This document shows positions 45,254-53,042 of a stretch of DNA of 64,000 nucleotides, piece after piece. Position 1 is the first letter of the stretch. Each line of letters starts with the position of its first letter. The position numbers were made by a program, and so were the translations under genes. Below the pieces are notes generated by a model. The model did not search any database. It worked only from the letters and a program-made list of their open reading frames with translations, and was not told where the DNA came from. This DNA comes from an uncultured Roseobacter sp. (lineage in GTDB: Bacteria; Pseudomonadota; Alphaproteobacteria; Rhodobacterales; Rhodobacteraceae): NCBI RefSeq assembly GCF_947495025.1, contig NZ_CANLXG010000001.1:124001-188000 (forward strand). Reading direction: 5' to 3'.

Positions 45254-46276
45254 TCAGTGCGCAGCGCGTCGCCGCCGGGACGTCCGCCGTGCGGGCTGTT
45301 CATTCTCGCCCGTACCGTCAGACGCCGACGAGAAGGCGCCCAGCCTGTCTGCAATTTCTTCCAGCGAGGGGGGCGAGGTCATTACCCGGGTATCCAGCGC
45401 TTCGCGCATATGGGCAAGGTGTTCCGGCATGGTACCGCAGCATCCGCCGATGATGCGCGCGCCACAGGCACGGGCCATCACGGCATAATCGGCCATCAGC
45501 GCCGGCGTTCCGTCGTAATGAATATGTCCTTCGACATACTTCGGAATTCCCGCATTGCCCTTGGCGATGATCGGCTGCTCTGTTCCCTGGGCTGCAAAAC
45601 CAAGAACAGTGCGCAGCAGATCGGAGGCGCCGGTGCCGCAGTTGGCCCCAAAGGCGAGCGGGGCATTGTCGCCCAGATCACTGACCATCCGCACCATATC
45701 CGAACTGGTCACGCCCATCATCGTGCGGCCTGCTGTGTCAAAACTCATGGTGCCGCACCAGGGCAGGCCGGCCAGCGCAAAACCTTCTGCGGCGGCGCGG
45801 TATTCCTCGGGTGCGCTGATGGTTTCCAGCCAGCCGATGTCAGCACCTCCTGCCTTCAGGCCGTCTGCTGTTTCGTGAAACATTTCAGTTGCGAGCGCAT
45901 GGCTCAGTGTGCCCACGGGTTCCATGATTTCGCCTGTCGGTCCCACCGATCCGGCGACGATCACTTTCCGTCCGGCGGTGTCTGCGACCTCGCGGCCGAT
46001 TTCCGCGGCAACGCGGCTCAGTTCATGCGCGCGGTTCGCGGCATCGTGGAGCTTCAGCCGTGACGCATTCGCCCCGAAGGAATTTGTGAGAAAGAGGTCG
46101 CTGCCGGCATCGACTGCGCCTTTGTAAAGCGCTGTGATCCGGTCCGGGTGTTCGGTGTTCCACATCTCCGGCGCGTCGCCGGACATCAGGCCCATGTTGA
46201 AAAGATTTGTGCCTGTCGCACCGTCGGCAAGCAGCGTGCCTTTTTCCTGCAGCAGCGCTTCGAGGATATTTGTCAT
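45254..46276 (-). CDS. bmt: Betaine-homocysteine S-methyltransferase family protein
   Basis: The 340-residue enzyme is of the zinc-dependent homocysteine methyltransferase family: LLADGATGTNLF at the N-terminus, NSFGANASRL, GSVGPTGEI, zinc cysteine in ANCGTGASDLL and the paired zinc cysteines in GARIIGGCCGTMPEHL. It would move a methyl from glycine betaine to homocysteine to make methionine, linking choline uptake at 21-24 kb to methionine supply. ATG 46276 is preferred over GTG 46306. Another methyl donor cannot be excluded, given the corrinoid protein downstream. The acidic/Arg-rich C-terminal tail is unusual. Confidence 0.88.
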   Translation of the reverse strand: MTNILEALLQEKGTLLADGATGTNLFNMGLMSGDAPEMWNTEHPDRITALYKGAVDAGSDLFLTNSFGANASRLKLHDAANRAHELSRVAAEIGREVADTAGRKVIVAGSVGPTGEIMEPVGTLSHALATEMFHETADGLKAGGADIGWLETISAPEEYRAAAEGFALAGLPWCGTMSFDTAGRTMMGVTSSDMVRMVSDLGDNAPLAFGANCGTGASDLLRTVLGFAAQGTEQPIIAKGNAGIPKYVEGHIHYDGTPALMADYAVMARACGARIIGGCCGTMPEHLAHMREALDTRVMTSPPSLEEIADRLGAFSSASDGTGENEQPARRTSRRRRAAH

Positions 46277-46334
46277 GCCCGGGCCTTTCGTAAACCGAGC
46301 CTTCACCTGTCAGAAATGCCTGCTCCAGGCAAAC

Positions 46335-46358
46335 TCATAATATTCACATTTGTTATGA
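46335..46358. promoter_or_regulatory. Inverted repeat TCATAA-N12-TTATGA upstream of bmt
   Basis: Perfect 6-bp arms 59 bases upstream of the bmt ATG, in the AT-rich part of the 142-base gap after DUF1476. It could be an operator of a sulfur/methionine regulator; no exact known box is matched. Confidence 0.35.
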
Positions 46359-46418
46359 ATTCTGCTGGTGGTTTCGCCGGGCCGGCGATGGTCCGCCCCG
46401 GCGATGCAGTGGAAAAGC

Positions 46419-46733
46419 TCAGACTTCGTTCATAATCTGTGCTTTGGCTTCTATCATCAGCTCGGCCATTTTGGCGCGGATGGTCTGCTCGTCGGCGCGG
46501 CCCTCCAGATCTCCGGACACTTTGCGATAGACGTCCTCGTCGCCAGCTTCCTCAAAATCTGACCGGATGACTTCCTTGGCATACTCCGCCGCATCATCGC
46601 CGGACTTGCCCAGCAGCTCAGCGGCCCAGAGCCCCAGCAGCTTGTTGCGCCGCGCCTCTGCCTTGAACTGCATTTCTGCGTCATGGGCATATTTGTTTTC
46701 AAAGGCGTTCTCGCGGTCGTCAAAAGTGCTCAC
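46419..46733 (-). CDS. DUF1476 protein, F1-ATPase inhibitor zeta subunit
   Basis: The 104-residue helical protein has the family opening [20 protein letters not shown] and [20 protein letters not shown]. In Alphaproteobacteria this is the zeta subunit that inhibits the F1Fo-ATPase and prevents wasteful ATP hydrolysis. The N-terminal segment FDDRENAFE is the inhibitory part. It is divergent from purC and upstream of bmt on the same strand. Confidence 0.92.
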   Translation of the reverse strand: MSTFDDRENAFENKYAHDAEMQFKAEARRNKLLGLWAAELLGKSGDDAAEYAKEVIRSDFEEAGDEDVYRKVSGDLEGRADEQTIRAKMAELMIEAKAQIMNEV

Positions 46734-46888
46734 GGTGGTCTCCTCAGGGTGATGGTTTGCTGTTTAAACAGATATGCGGTGTGGAATCGTCTGACGCAAG
46801 GGCCGCTGTCTTGCAGCATCATCGGCGTTGCACTAAGAGGAGCGCAGCGGGGGCAGATCTGCCGTCGCTCATTCGCGAAAGGACGCCC

Positions 46889-47650
46889 ATGGCCCGGCGC
46901 AAGAAAATCTACGAAGGCAAAGCAAAAATTCTGTATGAAGGCCCCGAGCCGGGGACGATTGTGCAGTATTTCAAAGACGATGCCACCGCATTCAACGCCG
47001 AGAAGAAGGCTGTGATCGAGGGCAAGGGTGTGCTGAATAACCGCCTGTCCGAATTCTTCATGACCGGCCTGTCCCAGATTGGCGTCCCCAACCATTTCGT
47101 CCGGCGGCTCAATATGCGCGAACAGCTCGTACGCAGTGTCGAGATCGTGCCGCTCGAGATCATTGTCCGCAACTATGCCGCCGGTACAATGTCGCAGCGC
47201 CTCGGTCTGGAAGAGGGTACGCAGCTGCCGCGCCCGATCGTCGAATACTGCTACAAGGATGACAGTCTGGGCGACCCGCTGGTGACCGAAGAGCACATTG
47301 CGGCCTTCGGTTGGGCAAGTCAGCAGGAAATGGATGATATCCTGAGCATTGCGCTGCGCGTCAATGATTTCCTGTCCGGGGTCATGCTCGCTGTCGGCAT
47401 CCGGCTGGTGGACTTCAAAATTGAAGTCGGACGGGTTTTCGACGGCGAATTCCCGCGGCTGATCGTTGCAGACGAAATCAGCCCTGACAGTTGCCGCCTG
47501 TGGGATATCGAAACCGGCCAGAAACTCGACAAGGACGTTTTCCGGCGTGATCTGGGCAGTCTGACCGACGCCTATACCGAAGTCGCCAGACGTCTCGGTG
47601 TGATGCCGAAGTCATCGACCCCTGTCAGCAAACCAACTCTGATTAACTGA
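46889..47650 (+). CDS. purC: Phosphoribosylaminoimidazole-succinocarboxamide synthase
   Basis: PurC couples CAIR with aspartate to SAICAR using ATP. The 253-residue protein starts [16 protein letters not shown] and has [30 protein letters not shown]-type segment DFKIEVGR and [18 protein letters not shown] lies six bases before ATG 46889. First gene of purC-purS-purQ. Confidence 0.97.
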   Translation: MARRKKIYEGKAKILYEGPEPGTIVQYFKDDATAFNAEKKAVIEGKGVLNNRLSEFFMTGLSQIGVPNHFVRRLNMREQLVRSVEIVPLEIIVRNYAAGTMSQRLGLEEGTQLPRPIVEYCYKDDSLGDPLVTEEHIAAFGWASQQEMDDILSIALRVNDFLSGVMLAVGIRLVDFKIEVGRVFDGEFPRLIVADEISPDSCRLWDIETGQKLDKDVFRRDLGSLTDAYTEVARRLGVMPKSSTPVSKPTLIN

Positions 47651-47675
47651 TCCAGCAACAAAGGAAGATCGCAGT

Positions 47676-47906
47676 ATGAAAGCCCGGGTGCATGTAATGC
47701 TGAAGAATGGTGTTCTCGACCCCCAGGGCGAGGCGGTACGTCATGCGCTTGGGGCGCTGGGGTTTGACGGTGTCAACGGGGTGCGCCAGGGCAAGGTGAT
47801 CGAGCTGGATCTGGCCGACGGGACATCAGAGGACGACGTCACAGCGATGTGTGAAAAGCTGCTCGCGAATACGGTCATTGAATCCTACTCGGTGGAGATG
47901 TCCTGA
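47676..47906 (+). CDS. purS: Phosphoribosylformylglycinamidine synthase subunit PurS
   Basis: PurS (76 residues) is the small subunit that bridges PurL and PurQ in the three-part FGAM synthetase. It shows [33 protein letters not shown] and [14 protein letters not shown]. It follows purC after 25 bases, and its TGA overlaps the purQ ATG by one base. purL is not in the window. Confidence 0.96.
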   Translation: MKARVHVMLKNGVLDPQGEAVRHALGALGFDGVNGVRQGKVIELDLADGTSEDDVTAMCEKLLANTVIESYSVEMS

Positions 47907-48574
47907 TGCACGCAGCGGTCGTCGTTTTCCCGGGTTCCAACTGTGACCGCGACCTTGCTGTGGCTTTCGAGGCAGCCGGCGCCAGGGTGTCTATGGTCTG
48001 GCACAAGGATACGTCGATGCCTGATGGTGTCGACATCATCGGTATCCCGGGTGGTTTTTCATTTGGCGATTACCTCCGGTGCGGGGCGATCGCCGCAAAC
48101 TCGCCGATCTGCAGGTCGGTTGCCGATCATGCCGGGCGGGGCGGTTATGTAATCGGTATCTGCAATGGGTTCCAGGTTCTGACCGAAACGGGCCTTTTAC
48201 CGGGTGTGCTTTTGCGCAATGCGGGTCTGAAATACATCTGCCGGACAGTTGGCCTCAGGGTCGAGACCTCTGCATCGCCTTTCACCGAAGGGTACAATGC
48301 CGGTGACGTGATCAATGTGCCGATCGCGCACCATGACGGCAATTACTATGCCGATGACGAGACAATTGCCCTGCTCCAGGGCGAGGACCGGGTGGCCTTT
48401 ACCTATACAGACAACCCCAATGGCGCGCGGGCAGACATCGCGGGTATTCTGTCTGAGAACCGCAGGGTTCTGGGTATGATGCCGCACCCCGAGCGGGCGG
48501 CGGATGCCGGCCATGGCGGGACGGACGGGCAGGCGCTCTTTCGCGCATTGCGTGGTGTGCTCAGCACAGCGTGA
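47906..48574 (+). CDS. purQ: Phosphoribosylformylglycinamidine synthase glutaminase subunit
   Basis: PurQ hydrolyses glutamine and passes ammonia to PurL. The 222-residue class I glutaminase has [24 protein letters not shown], the nucleophile cysteine in [11 protein letters not shown] and the catalytic His/Glu in [10 protein letters not shown]. Start ATG 47906 overlaps the purS stop (TGATG). Confidence 0.97.
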   Translation: MHAAVVVFPGSNCDRDLAVAFEAAGARVSMVWHKDTSMPDGVDIIGIPGGFSFGDYLRCGAIAANSPICRSVADHAGRGGYVIGICNGFQVLTETGLLPGVLLRNAGLKYICRTVGLRVETSASPFTEGYNAGDVINVPIAHHDGNYYADDETIALLQGEDRVAFTYTDNPNGARADIAGILSENRRVLGMMPHPERAADAGHGGTDGQALFRALRGVLSTA

Positions 48575-48610
48575 CTTGAGGGTGTCGGCGGCTTCGGCGT
48601 AGTCTGGGGC

Positions 48611-50371
48611 ATGTCTGCTGAAACCGATCCAGATCCACCGGCCCTGACGAACAGCTGGCGCGTGCGCGCGGTGGTCGTGGCCCTTATTGTGATCGCCGTG
48701 GCGGTGGTGTCGGTGACCAACAAGCTGCTGACGGACAGGTTTACAGAGAGCACCAAAAACCGTGCCGAACTGCGGCTGGCGCTGTACAGCGGCAACCTGC
48801 TGGCGGAACTGCGCCAGAACGCCATTGTGCCGCGCCTTCTGGCCCGTGACGCAGAGCTGATTTCGGCCCTGAATTCGGCCGATTACACAGCCTCGACCCG
48901 GCGGCTGATCTCATTTGTTGAGGAAATCGGCGCGGCCTCGCTCATGCTTCTGGATATTGACGGGCGCACGGTCGCTGCCACGGACCGCAGCCGGCTGGGG
49001 TCAGCCTATCGTCAGAACCCGTTCTTTGTTGATGCAATCCGGTCAAACGCCACTGTATTCACGGTCTCGCAGCGCGATTCCGGCGCTTTTGATTTCGTTT
49101 ACTCCCGCAGGGTGGAGTACGGCGCGGATGTGCTGGGGGTGATCGTCGTCGAGGTCGCTCTGCAGAAGTTTGAGGCGGCCTGGGCCGGTATTTCGGACGC
49201 GGTGATCGTCACGGACAGCACCGGCGCCATTATTCTCAGCACCGAGCCGCGCTGGCGGGGACGTACAGAAGAAGAAGCGCTCGCACGTCAGACCCCGCAA
49301 AACGCAATTCAGCGTGCGATCCAGGCGACCGCCGACTGGACCGCGCTGCCACCGGATGCCTATCTGCAGGGGGAAGCGGTGATGCGGCTTGAGACGCGCA
49401 TTCCGTTCCGCGGCTGGAAGATGACATCGTTCACCACCTACGCATCAGTCCGCGAACGCGTAAACGGCGTGCTGGCCCTGGAAATTATGGGTTTTGCGAT
49501 TCTTCTCGCACTGACCTTTTATGCGCTGAGCCGCCGCAGTGCCCTGCGCATGGCGCTTTTTCAGCAGGAATCCGCTGAACTGCGCTCGCTGAACGTAGCA
49601 CTGCAGCGGGAAATCGCCGAGCGTAAAAGAGTGCAGGAGACGCTTGCTGTGGCCGAACAGACGCTTGAACAATCCAGCAAACTGGCCGCTCTGGGCGAGA
49701 TGTCAGCCGCGGTCAGTCACGAGCTGAACCAGCCGCTGGCGGCCATGAAAACCTATCTTGCAGGCGCGCGGCTTCTGCTGCGGCGGAACCGTCAGGAAGA
49801 GGCGCTTTCATCCTTTGGCCGGATCGATGATCTGATTGAGCGGATGGGGGGGATAACCCGCCAGCTGAAATCTTACGCCCGCAAGGGGCAGGAGGCGTTC
49901 ACCCCTGTAGATATGGGCGAAGCGCTTGCGTCGAGCCTGTCGATGATGGAGCCGCAGCTGCGTCAGCGACAGGTGGAGATCGTCAGAATTGTGCCCGATA
50001 CACCCGTGCGCGTGATGGGGGACAGGCTGCGGATCGAGCAGGTGATGGTAAACCTGCTGCGCAACGCTATTGACGCGACCAAGTCTGAACGCCAACCTAA
50101 GGTGGAAGTTATGCTCTCTGCCGGCGAGACAGCAACGCTGACCGTGCGCGACAACGGGCCCGGCATCGAAGATCTCGATTCGCTGTTTGAACCTTTCTAC
50201 ACGACCAAACAGCCCGGCGACGGCGTTGGCCTGGGGCTTGCCATCTCTTCGGGGATCGTTAACGACCTTGGTGGACGGCTCACTGCCCGTAACGGGCAGG
50301 CAGGGGGCGCGGTATTTGAAATGCAGTTGCCGGTACTCACCGGTGACGAGGCGACACAGGCGGCGGAGTAA
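48611..50371 (+). CDS. dctB: C4-dicarboxylate sensor histidine kinase DctB
   Basis: DctB senses C4-dicarboxylates (succinate, malate, fumarate) in the periplasm. The 586-residue kinase has a membrane helix at about 19-40, a periplasmic double-PDC/Cache sensor (about 45-285) with LMLLDIDGRTVAATDRSRLG and PFFVDAIRSNATVFTVS, a second helix (about 288-310), a coiled coil, HisKA with H370 in AVSHELNQPLAAMKTYL, and HATPase_c with NLLRNAIDAT, DNGPGIED and GVGLGLAISSGIVNDLGG. It precedes dctD by 3 bases. The transporter genes (TRAP dctPQM or dctA) are not in the window. Confidence 0.9.
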   Translation: MSAETDPDPPALTNSWRVRAVVVALIVIAVAVVSVTNKLLTDRFTESTKNRAELRLALYSGNLLAELRQNAIVPRLLARDAELISALNSADYTASTRRLISFVEEIGAASLMLLDIDGRTVAATDRSRLGSAYRQNPFFVDAIRSNATVFTVSQRDSGAFDFVYSRRVEYGADVLGVIVVEVALQKFEAAWAGISDAVIVTDSTGAIILSTEPRWRGRTEEEALARQTPQNAIQRAIQATADWTALPPDAYLQGEAVMRLETRIPFRGWKMTSFTTYASVRERVNGVLALEIMGFAILLALTFYALSRRSALRMALFQQESAELRSLNVALQREIAERKRVQETLAVAEQTLEQSSKLAALGEMSAAVSHELNQPLAAMKTYLAGARLLLRRNRQEEALSSFGRIDDLIERMGGITRQLKSYARKGQEAFTPVDMGEALASSLSMMEPQLRQRQVEIVRIVPDTPVRVMGDRLRIEQVMVNLLRNAIDATKSERQPKVEVMLSAGETATLTVRDNGPGIEDLDSLFEPFYTTKQPGDGVGLGLAISSGIVNDLGGRLTARNGQAGGAVFEMQLPVLTGDEATQAAE

Positions 50372-50374
50372 ATC

Positions 50375-51709
50375 ATGGCCCAGGCGATGAAAATTGCAAT
50401 CGTGGACGACGAACAGGACATGCGGCAGTCGATCAGTCAGTGGCTGGCGCTGTCCGGATACGACACGGAAACCTTTTCCAGCGCCGAGGACGCGCTGCGT
50501 GTGCTGGGGCCGGAATATCCCGGGATCGTGATTTCCGACATCCGGATGCCGGGCATGGACGGCATGCAGTTCCTCAAAAAGCTGATGGGCAGTGACAGCG
50601 CGCTGCCGGTGATCATGATCACAGGCCACGGCGATGTGCCGATGGCGGTAGAGGCGATGCGTGTCGGCGCCTATGACTTTCTGGAGAAACCGTTCAACCC
50701 CGACCGGATGAGCGAACTGGCCAAGCGGGCCACGGGTGCGCGCCGCCTGGTGATGGACAACCGCGCCCTGCGCCGCGAACTCAGCGACGGTGGCCAGATC
50801 ATGAAAAAACTGATCGGTCAGTCCCCGGTGATGGAGCGTCTGCGCGAGGATATCCTGGATCTGGGGCAGGCCGATGGTCATGTGCTGATCGACGGCGAGA
50901 CAGGAACCGGCAAGACACTCGTAGCGCATGCGCTGCATGCGGTGGGCAGCCGCGCGGGCAAGAAATTTGTGCTGGTCAGCTGCGGGGCCTTTGAGGAAGA
51001 AGCGCTGAGCAAGCGTCTTTTCGGGCCGATGATGCCCGAAGATGCCCAGTTGCCGGCCATTGAAGAGGCCCGTGGCGGCACGCTGGTGCTTGAGGACATC
51101 GAGGCGCTGTCTGAAACCATGCAGGCGCGTCTGCTGAGTGTCATCAACGAGCAGGGCACGCCGGCGGAAACACGCATTGTGGCGATCTCAAACCTGCAGG
51201 AGGCCGGACGCACGTCCGAGGATGCGCTGCGCGCGGATCTGTTTTACCGCCTGGCGGCGCTGCGGATTACCGTGCCGCCGCTGCGGATGCGGGGTGAGGA
51301 TATTCTGACGCTCTTTACCCGCCTCAGCGAGCAGTTCTCGGATGAATACGGATGCGAAGCCCCCAAGGTGACCGCGCAGGAGGCAGCACAGCTGCTCCAG
51401 GCGCCCTGGCCCGGAAACGTGCGTCAGCTGATCAACGTGGCCGAACGCGCGGTCCTGCAGTCGCGCCGCGGTGCGGGAACCATCGCATCGCTGCTGATGA
51501 ACGATCACGAGGACATGCAGCCGGTCATGACGACGGAGGGCAAGCCGCTCAAGGAATACGTCGAGGCCTTTGAGCGCATGCTGATCGACAATACCATGCG
51601 CCGGCATCGCGGCTCCATCGCCAGTGTGATGGACGAGCTTTGCCTCCCGCGCCGGACACTCAACGAGAAAATGGCCAAATACGGACTGCAGCGGTCCGAT
51701 TATCTCTGA
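50375..51709 (+). CDS. dctD: DctD-type AAA+ response regulator lacking the GAFTGA motif
   Basis: The 444-residue regulator has a receiver (1-125; D55 in VISDIRMPGMDG, TGHGD, FLEKPF), an AAA+ domain (about 150-375) with Walker A GETGTGKT at 174-181, and a Fis-type helix-turn-helix at the end (RHRGSIASVMDEL, RRTLNEKM). In the AAA+ domain LFGPMMPEDAQLPAIEEARGG replaces the usual LFG-x-GAFTGA-x region, so the sigma-54 contact loop is absent, and the Walker B reads GGTLVLEDIE where LDEI is usual. Known: in Rhodobacter capsulatus NtrC lacks GAFTGA and works with sigma-70. Inferred: this DctD may do the same. Confidence 0.88.
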   Translation: MAQAMKIAIVDDEQDMRQSISQWLALSGYDTETFSSAEDALRVLGPEYPGIVISDIRMPGMDGMQFLKKLMGSDSALPVIMITGHGDVPMAVEAMRVGAYDFLEKPFNPDRMSELAKRATGARRLVMDNRALRRELSDGGQIMKKLIGQSPVMERLREDILDLGQADGHVLIDGETGTGKTLVAHALHAVGSRAGKKFVLVSCGAFEEEALSKRLFGPMMPEDAQLPAIEEARGGTLVLEDIEALSETMQARLLSVINEQGTPAETRIVAISNLQEAGRTSEDALRADLFYRLAALRITVPPLRMRGEDILTLFTRLSEQFSDEYGCEAPKVTAQEAAQLLQAPWPGNVRQLINVAERAVLQSRRGAGTIASLLMNDHEDMQPVMTTEGKPLKEYVEAFERMLIDNTMRRHRGSIASVMDELCLPRRTLNEKMAKYGLQRSDYL

Positions 51710-51793
51710 CATCCGTCTGTGCGGGCTGGTGGATTTGGCTGAACGGCCCGACCCATGGTATATCTGCAACGCAACAGATGACGGAGCAGGGCA

Positions 51794-52564
51794 ATGGGCA
51801 GGGACCACGTTTCTGTAAACAGAGATATCTGGGATGCGGATGCACCGAACTGGGTCCGCGCGGGCGAGCGCCTCTGGGGCCTTGATGCACCGGTATGGGG
51901 CAACTGGAACCACACTGACGAGGGCATAGGGATGCTGCCTGCCGATATGACGGGCAGGGACGCCATCGAACTTGGGTGCGGCACAGGGTATGTCTCGGGC
52001 TGGATGGCCCGCCGAGGGGCCCGGGTGACCGCGATTGATGTCTCGCCACAACAACTGGCGACGGCCCGCCGTCTGTCAGCGGAGCATGACGCAGGCATTA
52101 CCTTTATCGAAGGGAATGCGGAAAAAACAGGGCTGCCTGACTGTTCCTTCGACTTTGCGGTTTCAGAGTATGGCGCCGCGATCTGGTGCCCGCCGCGGGA
52201 CTGGCTGACCGAAGCCTGGCGTCTGCTGAGACCGGGGGGGCGTCTGGCATTTCTGGGCAATCATCCGCTGTCTCTGCTCTGTTCCCCGCTGGACGGCGCA
52301 CCCTGTGACCGGGTTCTGCACCGCCCGTACCGGGGCATGTGGGGCGCAGACTGGACCACGGTCGAGATTGATCCGAGCGGCATCTGTTTCAATCTGACAT
52401 TCGCGGACTGGATGAGCCTTTTTGCCGAAATCGGGTTCTCGGTCAGAAAATATGATGAAATCTACGCACCTGACCATGCAGATGATGTCCGCGGTGCAGT
52501 GCCGGCCGAATGGGCCAGAGACTATCCTGTCGAGCAGATCTGGCAGCTGGACAAACCGCTCTGA
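51794..52564 (+). CDS. Class I SAM-dependent methyltransferase
   Basis: The 256-residue protein has a UbiE/methyltransf_11 fold with SAM motif I AIELGCGTGYVSGWMARRG (about residues 57-75), the acidic end of beta-2 in VTAIDVSPQQLATARRL and SEYGAAIWCP. The short N-terminal segment (SVNRDIWDADAPNWV) and the C-terminal EWARDYPVEQIWQL are typical of a small family of unknown substrate. GGAGCAGGG precedes ATG 51794. It is downstream of dctD but in a separate unit by 84 bases. Confidence 0.85.
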   Translation: MGRDHVSVNRDIWDADAPNWVRAGERLWGLDAPVWGNWNHTDEGIGMLPADMTGRDAIELGCGTGYVSGWMARRGARVTAIDVSPQQLATARRLSAEHDAGITFIEGNAEKTGLPDCSFDFAVSEYGAAIWCPPRDWLTEAWRLLRPGGRLAFLGNHPLSLLCSPLDGAPCDRVLHRPYRGMWGADWTTVEIDPSGICFNLTFADWMSLFAEIGFSVRKYDEIYAPDHADDVRGAVPAEWARDYPVEQIWQLDKPL

Positions 52565-53042
52565 TACCCTCCTGAGGGACGAATGATCCGGTTTTCCGGG
52601 CCTTCAGACGCGCCGGTATCGATGGTGGATACCTGCGCAGTGCACTTTACCCATTGTGTTTTTACCCCAGGTAGCATTATCTGAAGGGACAGAGATGCGG
52701 GCCACTGTGTCCGGGCTCTGGTGAGTTTCGCTGGCACCTGCGTGACGCCTGAGACATCAGGTCACCGTGTCAGACCGATTGAGCCGGCAACGGCTGACGA
52801 ACCGCTGACGGGTTGTAAGGCGAAAACGCCCCAAAACACGCAGTAAATAATGGACGCAAGGCCGCCTGAGTGAGCCTGCGTCGGAGAAGAACCGCGATGA
52901 CGCGCGCCGCAGCATTGAGCAGATTTCCCTTGGCACCGCCTGGGCCGGAATCGCGTGCGTCCCTGATCGCCCTGACAAGACATATTCCGCATCTGGCCGA
53001 TCCTCCGGGATGGGGCAGGCTGCGGCTGTGCAATCTGGAAAC
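52565..53042. other. 478-bp intergenic region upstream of rne, probable promoter and long leader
   Basis: No gene is supported. It includes an inverted repeat GGTATC-N7-GATACC at 52615-52633 and GC-rich stretches near 52900-53030. A long 5' leader is expected, because RNase E genes commonly regulate themselves through their leader; no specific element can be proven. Confidence 0.45.

Noticed and set aside
46277..46418. Possible cobalamin or SAM riboswitch before bmt
   Set aside because: I found no conserved riboswitch core or B12-box-like sequence; only a short inverted repeat.
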